Part shown: piece by piece, positions 1-11,398 of the stretch
Position numbering within the stretch: position 1 is the first letter of the stretch
Layout of the letters: each line of letters begins with the position of its first letter
Source of the DNA: Chlorocebus sabaeus
Taxonomy: Eukaryota > Chordata > Mammalia > Primates > Cercopithecidae
Length of the DNA: 64,000 bases
Direction of reading: 5' to 3'
Assembly: GCF_047675955.1 (NCBI RefSeq)
Contig: NC_132923.1
Span: 90,021,137 to 90,085,136 of the forward strand
Translations under genes and position numbers: made by a program
The notes under the pieces: generated by a model
What the model was told of the DNA's origin: nothing
Databases searched by the model: none
Seen by the model: the letters and a program-made list of their open reading frames with translations, nothing else

Positions 1-84
1 CCTGTCCTCTTTGGCTATGGGGAGGCAAAGCTCGTGTCCTGCTCTATGACCCTGACTATATGAAGGTGATTCTGGGGAGATCAG
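1..84 (+). CDS. CYP4A11: CYP4A exon 2, 3' part
   Basis: Reads in frame from base 3 as CPLWLWGGKARV followed by LLYDPDYMKVILGRS (residues 86-112), then a GTGAGA donor at 85. Phase 1 exon end. In the paralogous pseudogene the same stretch holds two stop codons. Confidence 0.9.
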
Positions 85-3000
85 GTGAGATAGAACTCCC
101 ATCCCAACTGCAATGTCTCTTCCCTCTTGACACATGCCCCTGGGTCTGTAAAATTCCAGAAGAGAATGGCTGTTCAAACATCAATATCTGAAACCTCTCC
201 CATGCATCCATCAATCCCACCATGCCCAGGCTGTAGTCAAAAATATTTACTGAATAGTGAATGTTTAAAACAGTATGTGGGGCTGAATTTTTTATTCTTT
301 TTTCTATTTCTCTATTAAGAAAATTGAGATTGTAAATTGCCCCAGATCTGTAAAACAAATTTCATACCCACATTGACTTGGGTTTCGAAGCTCTAATTGT
401 TGCCTGTCCTGGTCAGGAAGTGACTAGGAAAACATCAATGAAGAAAAAACCATGGCTCTGTATTATTCATTGTCATTGAAGACCTAGCCTATGTGTCTCA
501 CCAGTTCACCTTCCTAGCCCTCCTGGTGTTTTCCTGATGGAACACTGAGTCTGTCTTCCTGAGCTCACACTGACCTTCAGGACAGAAATAGAAGTGGATG
601 GGAGTCAAGTAGGAGGTGACATGGGTCAAACTGCCAACTGACAGACACCAAGAACTGATGGCTGCCTCTGAGACTGCCTTGTTTAGTAGCTCCTAGTTTC
701 CTAAAGCCCTTTCTTACCTTTCAGACCCGAAATCCCATGGTTCCTACAGATTCCTGGCTCCATGGATTGGTATGTGTGCAAACTAGGACTGCAGCCCACT
801 CCCTAGTTAGGTTTGAGTTATTTCTTTGGCTCACAGAAAACAACAGATTAGGGGCCATCCCCAAATCAAGCCTCATTTCCTGCTTCTAACAAGACCCTTA
901 CCCCTTCCTAATGCTGGTGCAAACCTTCCTGAGGCTCAGCTTCTTCCATTTCATGTCTCAGTTCTCTCCAGACATCCTTGGCCTCACGTTTATTTTACAT
1001 CTGCCCACAACCCTTTTCAACCTTTATCTCACAGCTCACATCATAATCACATGGATGTAGCAGCTCAATCAGAAAATTCACAAGCCTGAAACATACCTCC
1101 TTTTCCTGCATTTGCCCATGATGTGGATTCTTCTGGATAGTTCTCTCCCCAAGAAGCCACCTTTCTCCCTCCCAAATTGTCACCAGTCATCCCTAGGTCC
1201 GTGCAGCCCCCGACACACACACATACACACATTCATGTCTACCTTAGGGTACGGCTTGCTCCTGTTGAATGGGCAGACATGGTTCCAGCACCAACGGATG
1301 CTGACCCCAGCCTTCCACTATGACATCCTGAAGCCCTACGTGGCGCTCATGGCAGACTCTGTACGAGTGATGCTGGTGAGTCCATGTCTCTCTGCTCTCC
1401 CCACACCCACTCACAACACACACTCTCATGAACTCCACTCTCAACCCTGCGTCCCACAGGCGGCTATAGACATAGACACATGGAACAACACTCTCATGTC
1501 ATTGCTGTGAGAGTAGAGGGTTCCCCAGAGTTGTATAAAGTAGGGCAACACCCAGGCATCAGGTCAGATCCACACTTTGTTCCCCACCATAGGAATAGAG
1601 ATTCATGGTGAACACAAGGCCCTTCTCCTCCCACTTTGAAATCTTCAGCACAAGGGACTGGAGGAGTGTGCAATCTTGTTGGACAGCAGGACTTCCTATG
1701 CTGGCTGGCCTGGGCAATGGCAGCTTCAGTGGCAGCATGGACAGGCCAAGATGTCACCCACCCAGGCTCTGGCCTGGGGCCCCAGGTTTCTGCATAGATT
1801 TAAGCCACCCTTGGAAGGAAATGAACACCAGGTCTATGTTCTCAGAGCAATATCTGCCATAGCATCATCTCCGATCAGGACTCTGATTTCTCACCCAACT
1901 GTGCCCAGCAAAAATTCATGGATGGAAAAGAATTGAAGTCCCTGTTTTCTCTACAACAGAGTGCCCATACTAGCCCCTTAAGCTATCTTTGGCACTGAAA
2001 CTTTCCTACTAGTCCCTCAGAATTAGCTCAGCTCTCAGAACACTGAAGAGTCCCCCATTATTTATCCCAGAACAACAATAACAACAAAATTTTCACAACC
2101 ATATCTCCTAACTGAAACTCATAATTTAATACTTAATCCATGCTATTGTGAGAGGATCTGTTTAATGTTGTATTAAAAGAATTAGGGGTCAGTTACCAAC
2201 ACTGGCTTTACAGTCCCAGTTTCTACAATGCATCTGCTCTGTAAAGGGAGGAATCCCAACCAAGATATCTGCAAGCTACAGGAAAAAACAAGATATCTGC
2301 AGGTACAGGAAAAAGCCAGGCCTTATTAGCAAAGCACTTCTTGGAGATTAAGAAGGTTCATGCCCCCTCCCACCACAGGACAAATGGGAAAAGCTCCTTG
2401 GCCAGGACTCCCCTCTGGAGGTCTTTCAGCACGTCTCGTTGATGACCCTGGACACCATCATGAAGTGTGCCTTCAGCCACCAGGGCAGCATCCAGGTGGA
2501 CAGGTCAGTGATAACCCCCCAGTTGCAGGGCCCTTGTTCTTATCAAGTGGAGTGCACATACCTGAGGGGCAGGTGGGGGAGCATGAAGGCTCACCTCCAC
2601 ACAAAGGAAGAGTCAGTCTCTGACCAAACTCTAATTCCAGTCCAGACCAAACAAAGTCTCAGGAACAGATGCCTAATTCCTAGCACAGGTGGACCCTGGT
2701 TGTTCATACCATCTGATAAAGGCCAAAGGATAATAGGGCTGTAAGACAGAAGAAACATTGCCTCAAGGCTGCTTGTCCCCATTATCTGAGGCTGCCTCCT
2801 CTCAGACCGCATTCTACTTCCGGGTAATGGGCCCACCCCTACTATGGTCTCTTCCTCATACTCTCCCTCAGGGATTCTCAGTCCTACATCCAGGCCATTA
2901 GTGACCTGAACAACCTGACTTTTTCCCGAGCGCGGAATGTCTTTCACCAGAATGACACCATCTACAGCCTGACCTCCACTGGCCCCTGGACACACCGCGC

Positions 3001-6000
3001 CTGCCAGCTCGCCCATCAGCACACAGGTTCTGTCTCTTCGTCTTGTCTCCCGGCCTTTCCCAGGCACACGAAAGAACCTGCCCTGACTCCTCAGGCAGAG
3101 AAGGTCCCTAGGAACCCTGCAGAAGCCAGAACACACTCAGTCTGGGGAATTCCCTTGCTCAGGGGCTGGGAGCCGAGATGTGAGGGGCCAGATTCTGTGC
3201 CTTAGTTTATCAATGTCCCCACATGGAGATAACTGAATGAGACCCTGTCCAAACAGCATTCAAATGGGGCCTCCATGAACTGTGCCACTGGGGGGAGGGT
3301 TGCCCTGCCTCACACAGTACTAGAGCTTCCACCCCTGACCCTGCACCCACACTCACATTCATGCTGAGATCTACCAGACACCCACACGGGGGCACTTGGG
3401 CAGCTAGACCTCCTGGGGGCTGCTGATGGTCTCAGCTCTGCCTGGTAACCATTGTTCTGGTAAAGACCAAGTGATCCAACTGAGGAAGGCTCAACTACAG
3501 AAGGAGGGGGAGCTGGAGAAGGTCAAGAGGAAGAAGCACTTGGATTTCCTGGACATCCTCCTCTTGGCCAAAGTGAGTATATGTAGGAGAGGACTGAGTC
3601 TTTGCCCAGAAGTACAGAGCAAGTACAGCCCTGCACTTTCACTACGGTCTTCCCAGATGGAGAATGGGAGCATCTTGTCAGATAAGGACCTCCGTGCTGA
3701 AGTGGACACGTTCATGTTTGAGGGCCACGACACCACAGCCAGTGGGATCTCCTGGATCCTGTATGCTCTGGCCACACACCCCAAGCATCAGGAGAGGTGC
3801 CGGGAAGAGATCCATGGCCTCCTGGGTGATGGAGCCTCCATCACCTGGTGAGTGAGGGCTCAAAAGATGGGGTTCCCTGCCTTCTCTACAGGGGAAGCCC
3901 CTGGTCTGCCCGGGCCTTGCTGATGTTCAGGATGGGCTTGTTTCAGGAACCACCTGGACCAGATGCCCTACACCACCATGTGCATTAAGGAGGCACTGAG
4001 ACTCTACCCACCGGTGCCAAGCATTGTCAGAGAGCTCAGCACTCCCGTCACCTTCCCTGATGGGCGCTCCTTGCCCAAAGGTATGAACTTCCCCCACCGT
4101 CTCACCGAAACCCTCCACAGGGACATGTGGTGGGTCAGAAATCCATGTGTGCTTCAGAGTTCTGCACATCTCTGGGTCTCCCTTTTGTATTAAAAAAATC
4201 AAAAACATACTTTGTATTTAGGATAAAGAATTTGAAATGTCTGACCGAGAGCTTGAACTCACCAAAAGTTCAAGAAATAAATGTTAATCTCCGAATGTGG
4301 CCTTGGGTCAGTAACTCTAAAATTCTACTCCTTGAGATGTGCGGGGCTGGAAAGAGAATCAGACAAGGGCAGAGAGAGATGTGTTTCTTTCCTCATGGGG
4401 TCAGTGCAAAAGAGGCTGATCAGGAATCTCATTTCCCGGGTCAGCTGTTGTCCAGTCTCTGAGGAACCCTCAGGTTGATGGCAGAGAGCAGCTGATGACC
4501 AGATCTGGGGCCACCAAGGCACAACTCCCGGGGTTCAGGTCCCAGTCCTGCCATAACCTAGCTGTGTGAACATAGATAAGACAATTGGTCTCTCTGAGAC
4601 TCAGGTATCTCCCCTGAACACTGAGAGCAAAAGAATGTCTTCCTTGGAGCGTTGTTATATTGAGTGAGTTCATGTATATTCTCCAACGGACCTTGGAGGA
4701 TATTTGATGAATGTGAAATGTCCCTGAACTTACTCTAAACAGTAATGCTCTGATTCTTTCTTGCTTCTCATTCCTGCATAAATGGTTGTCTATTCATCAT
4801 CTGAACTCACATGCTTTGACAAGCCTAACCCACCTGCATAATGGCAGAATCATCCCAGTCAAAGTGACAATTTGTGGAAAGTAGGCCTTTTGGGCCTTCT
4901 TTTGCCCCTGCTGGCTGAAGTACCAGGCCACCCCAGGAGAATGATCGGTCTTCTCTCTGTTTGCAACCTGCACCACAGGTATCATGGTCATGCTCTCCAT
5001 TTATGGCCTTCACCACAACCCAAAAGTGTGGCCCAACCCAGAGGTATGTGGTCCCTGAGAGGAGAAAGTGGGGTGATCTCTCAAGACCAATACCTTCTCC
5101 TGCTTCCACCTCTGGGAGTCCTGTCCCCTCGTGGGTGGCAAGTAGGGGCTGGATCCTTACCTATCCTGGCTCTGGCGCTCTCTCTGCAGGTGTTTGACCC
5201 TTCCCGTTTTGCACCGGGTTCTGCTCAACACAGCCACTCTTTCCTGCCCTTCTCAGGAGGATCAAGGTGAGACGTCCTGTGTGGTAATTGGAAGAGAGAA
5301 ATAAGGGAAGTCTCTGGTCAACCCTCTGATCTTTGAGAGCCAGATGTTCATATGTGGCGTCTTCAGATGTGCCCTTAAATGTTGGTACTTGTGGGAAAGT
5401 CAGGCACCTGGTGTGGGTGTCTCTGTACAAAAGGAAGGTGGCATTCCAGAGCACCCCATGGAGACTTTGCTCCCTCTGCTTCTTCAAATGGGCAGCCTGA
5501 ATTCACTGTCAGTGCATGTTCCACCCTTCAGTATATTCACATATTTTCCTCACTTTAGGGATATGAATTATCAGAATTAGATATTCTCCAGTAAATTCAA
5601 CTTCAGCTGTTTGCTTTTCTCAGTTATCACGAATAGTAAACAGTAGATTTCTCTCTCCCCACACATCCTCAATGCTGCACACAACTTTCCCTATTTAATT
5701 CACCAGTCTACCATAGAGATGAATCACTGAAATTTTTGTGTCTGTTTCTAATACAGATGGCCTGCAAGTCCTACCTTTCAAGCCACATAAGGGAGAGGTC
5801 AAGGTAGCCCTTTGAAGAAAGTTTTACAACAGTGTGTATCATATCATACATTTTTCTGTCTTGCCCAATGAAATTGTTACCGCATTATATAGTGTTCACA
5901 TATTTATGTCTATTTCCCCATTTGGCAAATCTGTACATACCTTGGGATCTTTATGCCATAGTCCTGTAATCCACTTAGCACAATATTGGCCGAAAACACA

Positions 6001-7912
6001 AAAATGTGAACAGTACACTGTCTTGGAGAGGAAAGCGCAATAATTATTATATAACGCACAACATTTGAAGACTCCTGGTATGTGAAATATAAAACACACT
6101 TGAAATAGCTGTTGAGCTGGAGAGGAAAACTCCAGAATGGCTGCGGTGGAAATCATCGTGGCATCAGAAATTGTCCTGTGACATACAAACAGGCAAAACA
6201 ATACAAATTCTTAGTAGAAACAAAGTTTGTTCAAAGAAATAATTATGTGACTTCTTCAAATGGTGAGTTCACTTACACAGAACAGGCTTTAAGAAAAAGC
6301 TTCCTCCTGAAACTCCTTCTCCAGCACTGGTCTGTCTATCCCAGCATGAGAAAGTCTTCCTAAACATTGCCTGCAAATCATGTCGCTGCCACTAGAAAAC
6401 CGGAGAGCATTCCTAAGCTCCATTTCTAGCTCAGAACTATATTTACTCTCAGTGTATTTCCTTCTATTTTATTCATTTTAAAACTTAATACCCTCATTCA
6501 AATATAAAAGTATTTCTTAAGCCTACCTCTGTGGGTCAAGTCCTGTGCAGCGTGATAAGAAAACAGAGATAAAAGGTACAAAAATGTGTTGTACAGAAAT
6601 ATATCCTGTGCTCCAAACACATCATTCCATCATCCAACCTTTCACTCACTCACTCACTGAGTGGCTTGTCGAGTGTCCCTGTCCCTGGTGCTGTCTGAGG
6701 CACTGGACTGTGAGTGTTCATGGATAAATCATGAATGGTACCTGGGGGGCTGGGAGGGAGAGTCACAGCTGGCAGGGAGTGAGAGGCAGCTGGGCTCTGA
6801 CTTTAGCCTTGAGGATGTGGCAGGCAGAGGTGGAGGGAGGACATTCTCAGCCATCTCCGCATGAACAGGGCTAGGACGTGGGCTGGACAGGTAAAATGTG
6901 GGTGAGGCAACAGCCCACAGAGGGCTTGTCTGCCAACTGAGGCATTGGGATGCTGTCCCCTCTGTGATGCAGAGCGTGGGAGGGTCTGAGCTGGGCTGTG
7001 GCTTCAGTGTGCAGGGAGGGGAAGAAGAAATCCAGAAAGTCCAGGTGAGAAGACTGAGGAAAGGCAAAGAAGGACGTTTCTGGGGTAAAATTAGAAGGCT
7101 ACAGGGGCTGGTGGATGGAGGAGTGAGGTTAGACAGGAACCCGGACCCTGGAGTGGGAGGCAGGTAGGGCAACAGCTGAGGACCACCCACCCAGTTCCCC
7201 TCCAGGAAGCCTCCCATTGCCCTTCTGACTCCCTTAATCCACCCATCGGGGGCCCCCTATGAGGATTCAGATCCTCGTGCGTCCCACTACATGGGAAGCA
7301 CCTGAGAGTGTGGCCCACCCTCACCCTACACGACCTGAACTGACCTCCACACTGAAGAACAAGAAATGTTTGTGGAGGAGTGAACAAACCACTGATTAAC
7401 CCTTTATCTATTCATGTGATTAGACTCTGCCTTAGAGCCCTGGCCCTGTCTTGATAGAGGGTTTCAGGCCTGCTGAGAGCAGAGGTAGAAGATGGAAGTT
7501 AGGAGCTAGCCCAGGAAGACGGCTCTGTCCAAGGTTTGCAGTAGTGTGAAGCCAGGATGGGGTAGAAGTGTCCATGGGCTGTAAGTGTGCAGGGGCTGGA
7601 CACATGAGGTTGGGAACTGAATGCCCAGCCCAGGGCTGGGGTCAGGGGCCAAAACCTGCTCAGATCAGAAAGGAGCCTGAGGCCTCTTCTCAATTCATTG
7701 TCTCTGCCTGGCCCAGGAACTGCATCGGGAAACAATTTGCCATGAACGAGCTGAAGGTGGCCACGGCCCTGACCCTGCTCCGCTTTGAGCTGCTGCCTGA
7801 CCCCACCAGGATCCCCATCCCCATGACACGACTTGTGTTGAAGTCCAAAAATGGAAACCACCTGCGTCTCAGGAGGCTCCCTAACCCTTGTGAGGACAAG
7901 GACCCGCTTTGA
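1..7912 (+). CDS. CYP4A11: CYP4A fatty-acid omega-hydroxylase (CYP4A11-like), exons 2 (partial) to 12
   Basis: Spliced gene; the window starts inside exon 2, so about 85 N-terminal residues (exon 1 and part of exon 2) lie outside. Coding pieces are 1-84, 725-769, 1248-1375, 2379-2503, 2872-3026, 3466-3572, 3657-3847, 3947-4080, 4979-5043, 5190-5266 and 7717-7912. All joins keep frame, all introns are GT-AG, and the total matches the 519-residue CYP4A length. P450 landmarks are visible: I-helix FEGHDTTASG in exon 8, where the Glu (residue 321) is the known site of covalent heme attachment; ExxR (KEALRLYPP) in exon 9; and the heme loop FSGGSRNCIGKQFA across exons 11-12, with Cys457 as iron ligand. 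Family members omega-hydroxylate fatty acids such as laurate and arachidonate in the endoplasmic reticulum of liver and kidney. No lesion is seen. Assignment to CYP4A11 rather than CYP4A22 rests mostly on proximity to CYP4B1 and is less certain than the family call. Confidence 0.9.
725..769 (+). CDS. CYP4A11: CYP4A exon 3 (45 bp)
   Basis: Short family-typical exon between a TTTCAG acceptor and a GTATGT donor. It encodes DPKSHGSYRFLAPWIG with split codons at both ends. Confidence 0.9.
1248..1375 (+). CDS. CYP4A11: CYP4A exon 4
   Basis: 128 bp from the TTAG acceptor to a GTGAGT donor. Encodes YGLLLLNGQTWFQ, the C-helix region (WxxxR, here WFQHQR) and LTPAFHYDILKPY. An interrupted CA tract sits just upstream of the acceptor; in the paralogous pseudogene this tract is expanded and the exon start is deleted. 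Confidence 0.92.
2379..2503 (+). CDS. CYP4A11: CYP4A exon 5
   Basis: 125 bp, CCACAG acceptor, GTCAGT donor. Encodes DKWEKLLGQDSPLEVFQH and LMTLDTIMKCAFSHQG, well-conserved CYP4A sequence. Confidence 0.92.
2872..3026 (+). CDS. CYP4A11: CYP4A exon 6
   Basis: 155 bp, CCTCAG acceptor, GTTCTG donor. Encodes SQSYIQAISDLNNLTFSRAR and HQNDTIYSLTSTG. It is 6 bp shorter than the pseudogene's exon 6. Confidence 0.9.
3466..3572 (+). CDS. CYP4A11: CYP4A exon 7
   Basis: 107 bp, acceptor GTAAAG (an unusually purine-rich AG), donor GTGAGT. Encodes DQVIQLRKAQLQKEGELEKV and HLDFLDILLLAK. The pseudogene has the more usual GGTCAG acceptor at this point. Confidence 0.9.
3657..3847 (+). CDS. CYP4A11: CYP4A exon 8 (I-helix)
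   Basis: 191 bp, TCCCAG acceptor, GTGAGT donor. Encodes MENGSILSDKDLRAEVDT and FMFEGHDTTASGISW. Glu321 and the oxygen-activating Asp-Thr-Thr are present, so catalytic residues are intact. Confidence 0.95.
3947..4080 (+). CDS. CYP4A11: CYP4A exon 9 (K-helix, SRS5)
   Basis: 134 bp, TTTCAG acceptor, GTATGA donor. Contains the ExxR motif in CIKEALRLYPPVP. The next residues are SIVRELSTPVTF; the pseudogene has GTGREL and human CYP4A11 has GIGREL, so this gene has lost two glycines (positions 388 and 390) in substrate recognition site 5. Confidence 0.93.
4527..4690 (+). repeat. MIR SINE fragment in CYP4A intron 9
   Basis: The stretch 'ccagtcctgccataacctag' and the following 'ctgtgtgaacatag' and 'ctctctgagactcag' follow the tRNA-derived core of mammalian MIR elements. 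A shared copy lies at the same intronic position in the pseudogene (about 32545-32720), so insertion predates the CYP4A duplication. Boundaries are approximate. Confidence 0.6.
4979..5043 (+). CDS. CYP4A11: CYP4A exon 10
   Basis: 65 bp, CCACAG acceptor, GTATGT donor. Encodes GIMVMLSIYGLHHNPK and VWPNPE. Confidence 0.92.
5190..5266 (+). CDS. CYP4A11: CYP4A exon 11
   Basis: 77 bp, CTGCAG acceptor, GTGAGA donor. Encodes VFDPSRFAPGSAQHSH and the start of the heme loop, FLPFSGGSR. The meander proline (FDP) is present. Confidence 0.93.
5267..7716 (+). other. CYP4A intron 11
   Basis: 2.45-kb intron with no open gene. Its first 1.85 kb is collinear with the sequence downstream of exon 11 in the pseudogene (33281 to about 35150). 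The homology stops near 7130, ahead of exon 12, where the pseudogene switches to L1 sequence. Confidence 0.75.
7717..7912 (+). CDS. CYP4A11: CYP4A exon 12 with heme cysteine and stop
   Basis: Opens after GCCCAG with NCIGKQFAMNELKVATALT (Cys457 ligand) and ends ...PNPCEDKDPL at TGA 7910-7912. The C-terminus matches the CYP4A family. This exon has no counterpart in the second copy. Confidence 0.95.
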
Positions 7913-8548
7913 GGGCCTCCACCTGCCATCCTGTCTTCCTGACCCCCACTCCTGTCTCCTGTCTGTCTGCCCATATCCTGCTTTCTATCTGCCCACCTTC
8001 CCTTCTTCCCACCTGCCTGCTGTCCTGCCTCCTGTCCCTCAGTCTGCCTGCCCTTCTCTCTTTCACCTTTCTCCAGGCTCCCTACCTGCTTGTCTACCTG
8101 TCTCCTACCCACCTGTATCTCTTGTTGGGAGAAAAACTTGGTGTTGAGAGAAGCTGAGGCTTCTGCATGTCTGACATAATGTAACATTCTTGGAACATGT
8201 CGAGGGTCCAGTGTCTGAAACACCTTGTGGCCTTTGGAACACCACACTGTGTGCAAAAGGGTGGAAGGCTACCCTGACGCACCATCATCTAAGCCCAGGG
8301 CATAAAACCCCTCATGACTTGGAAAGAATCCAGGGCTCGAGGCTCTGGAATGTGTCTGGACCTGCTGGCTCCTTGCTTCTTCCTCTCCCAGGATTAATTG
8401 TATCTTGAGTTAAAAGAACCTGCTCTCCATTATCTCAAGTAGCAGAGCATATGCTAAACCGTCAGTTGTAAATCATGTGCTTAATGCAATGTGCTCTTTC
8501 GACCCCCACATTCTCACCACCTGTTTCTCTGTTCGATCACCAATAAAT
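7913..8548 (+). other. CYP4A11: CYP4A 3' untranslated region with AATAAA
   Basis: C/T-rich sequence after the stop. The first AATAAA on the coding strand is at 8542-8547, in 'caccaataaataatctggg', giving a 3' UTR of roughly 650 bases. The cleavage site is inferred; 8549-8802 shows nothing recognisable. Confidence 0.55.
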
Positions 8549-8802
8549 AATCTGGGCTTCCAGAGCTCGGGGCCTTCAGAGCCTCCATACTTAGCATTGG
8601 CAACCTGGACCCACTTTCTCCCTCAAACTGTCTTTTCTCATTCCTTTGACTCTGCCGGACTTTGTCACCCCCACGACCTGGTGTTGGGTCTGATCACTCC
8701 AACATCCCTGAACCTCCACTCACCTCCCAAACTCCTGCCTGCCCTCCAGACTGTCTGCCCATACACCTGTCTCCTTCTTCCTGCCTGCTTGTCTGTTTCT
8801 GT

Positions 8803-9290
8803 GTTAGTTTCCTATTGCTGCTGTAATAAACTATCACAATCTCAGTGATTTTAAATAACGGCTTTTTATTCTCTTATAGTTCTGGAGGTCAAAGTCAGAT
8901 ATGAGTTTCACTGGATGAAAACAAATTCTGGACAGGGCCAAACCCCCACCCCCAGAAGGCTTCAGGGAGAGCCCCGCCCCTTGGCGTTTCAGCTCCAGAG
9001 CTGCCTTTTTTGCATTCCTTGGTACTGTCCCCTCCTTCCTCTATAAAGCCAATGGCATCTTCAAATCTCTCACTCTCTCTGACTGTCTTCACATCTCTTT
9101 CTCTCTTATAAGGACCCTTGTGGTTAGTTACATCAAGCTTATTAAGATAATCAAAGATAACGTCACCACCTCAAGATCCATTACTTACTCAAAAGTCCAT
9201 TGTGACTTATGCAGTCCCACAATCACAGGTTTCATGAATTAGGATGTGGACAACATGGAGACCCATTGTTCATCCTAGCACAGCCCCTAC
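8803..9290 (-). repeat. MLT1-like MaLR LTR
   Basis: Read on the minus strand it has the end typical of MLT1 LTRs (plus-strand 'gttagtttcctattgctgct' and 'tagttctggaggtcaaagtc'), the 'tcttataaggacccttgtgg' box and a decayed far end. Old, diverged; boundaries approximate. No internal region is seen. 9291-9764 holds nothing I recognise. Confidence 0.6.
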
Positions 9291-9764
9291 CTGATTGTCA
9301 TCTGATGTGTCCATCTAAACCTGTCCTGTATGCGACCCACCTACGTACATGATTGTCAGTCAGACAATCCCTCCATCTTCCCTCTTCTTTAGAATAAGGT
9401 TTGCAAGCTTGCATGCTTTGTCCAGCTTCACATGGAAGGCGATAGGGTTAGAAGAGGAGACACAAGGCAGGGAGATAAATCCCTACTGAGGAGGGAAAAT
9501 GGAGATGAGGTGTGCCCATTGGTGCCAGAAGCCAAGCAGGACCTGACTTGACCCATCCCCCTGCACACAGCCTCCTAGCATGTCTCCCCTGGTGCCCACA
9601 GCCTGTCCAGCCCCTGAGGCTCCCATGGTAGCTAAGTTTAGACAAAGGATATTTCTCTAGGAGATCAGAGGGAGAAGCTCACACCCATAGGGGAAAGACC
9701 GCAGGCCTCCATTCAAGATTTCGATTCAAGATGAATCACAGCAAGGCTGAGCTAAGGGCCTGTC

Positions 9765-10200
9765 TTGCCGTGTTTTGTGTTACTGTGACCGAATACCCAA
9801 GGCTGGGTAATTGATCCAGAAAAGAGGTTTTTTGGCTCATGATCTAGTGGCTGAAAAGTTTAAGTTTAGGCAGCTCAGTCAGATGAAGGCCTCATGCAGC
9901 TTCCACTCGCGGCAGAAAGCAAAAAGGGAGTGGCACGTGCTGCGATTGCATGGTGACAGAGGAAGCATGAGAGAGAGACTAAGGAAGCAAGACTCTGTAT
10001 TGGTCCCAATGTCTTGGAAACTTGTCCATTCCAGATATAGCAAAAACTCAAGCCCGTGAGGTGGAAGGGGGCACTCATCTCTTCATAAAGGATCTGTCCC
10101 CATGATCTAAATATCTCCCACTAGGACCTACCTCCCAACACTGCTGTGTTGGGGATGAAGGTTTCAGGAGGAGTTTGGTTAGGAACACCCCACATCCCAG
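9765..10200 (-). repeat. MaLR LTR (MST/THE1-like)
   Basis: Plus-strand landmarks 'gaatacccaaggctgggtaa', 'cagcttccactcgcggcaga' and 'atctgtccccatgatctaaa' are those of a reverse-oriented MST/THE1-type LTR. Its distal half is shared with 36875-37085, so it was present before the CYP4A segmental duplication. Confidence 0.65.
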
Positions 10201-11247
10201 CCATAGTGAGGCTGCACTGAGCTGAGCAGGAAAGCCTCAAAGGCCTGGTCTGGCATGAGGGCCTTGTAAACTCAGCTCTCTCCACTGTCCCAGTAGGTGT
10301 AGAAAGACACCCCAGCCTAGCAACGTCACCAGGTACCTGTCAACCTCCCTCACATATGGAACCTGCAGGCTTCTCAGGAAGCTCATGGAGTGGGCAGCTG
10401 TCCAGTCAGGGGTGGGAGGAGCCCAGGCAGGCAAATGGGTCTGGCTGGTGGAAGAGGCTGTCAGACCCCAAGCAGCTCCTTCCCAACAGCACGAATTCTT
10501 GGTCGTCTTCTGCCTCTCTGGCTGGCCACCGTGATGGGGCAGGGGCATCCTCACCCCTGCCCGCACTTGGTGACTGCCTGGGTGCTGGTACTGCTGACCC
10601 TGGGCCCTGTTCCAGCACCCAGGCCCCATGTACTACCCCTGGGCTAGTGTCACTGATTGTCCCAGCCTCTCTCAATGCAGACCGTGCTTCTCTTCCTAAA
10701 TCTGAACCCAGGTGTTCCTCCCACCTATTGCTCATTCCTAGCCCAGGACCTTGGATGCCATACAGAGGAATTCCTCTGCCTGAGGTCTGAAAGCTCATTC
10801 TGTGACCCTGAAAGGGCTTCTCTTCTAGTTTGTGCCTACAACTAGGACCTCCCTCAAAGTCCCCTGAGTCCCCAGGTCATTGAATTAATTCAGCCGTGCT
10901 CTGAGAATGGGCAGGAAAGGGGAGGGCTGGACAGCAGGTGATCAGCCAGAAGTGGAGGAAGATGGAAAAACTGGGAGAGAAGAGTGACCTGGGAACATCA
11001 TGGACAGAATAGCCAGCCAGTCCCCTGGCATCAGGAGATTTACAAGGGCTCATGTTGGCCATGCTCAAAGACCACAGGACAGTGGGCACTCACTCCCATT
11101 ACTACCCCTAATACCTGGTTGAAAAGAGGAAGAGGAAGTGAATCATGTAAATGAAAGTCTCATTGCAATTGGAGAGGTGGAGACCTCAGAATGATCAAAG
11201 AGATAGGGAAGGTGCACAAGGAAGGGGAATCTGAATATTTCTATGTA
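10201..11247. other. Downstream flank of the CYP4A duplication unit, copy 1
   Basis: Low-repeat sequence that aligns in the same orientation with about 37085-38000 (for example the shared 'gctgagcaggaaagcctca' and 'aggcctggtctggcatgag'). It shows that the duplication extended several kilobases past the CYP4A 3' end. The parallel with copy 2 can be followed to about 11100. Open frames here carry no recognisable protein and are treated as noise. Confidence 0.7.
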
Positions 11248-11398
11248 AAAGAATGATGTTGAACTTTTACATACACCATATACAAAGTAAAAAAAAAATG
11301 GATAGAAGGGTTGAAAGATAGCCCACAGAATGGCAGAATATATTCACAAATCAAATGAGAACATATAAAGGACTCCAACACACAACAACTGAAGAGGG

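Noticed and set aside
2591..3136. 181-codon minus-strand open frame over CYP4A exon 6
   Set aside because: Antisense shadow of a real exon; no conserved domain and no splice context.
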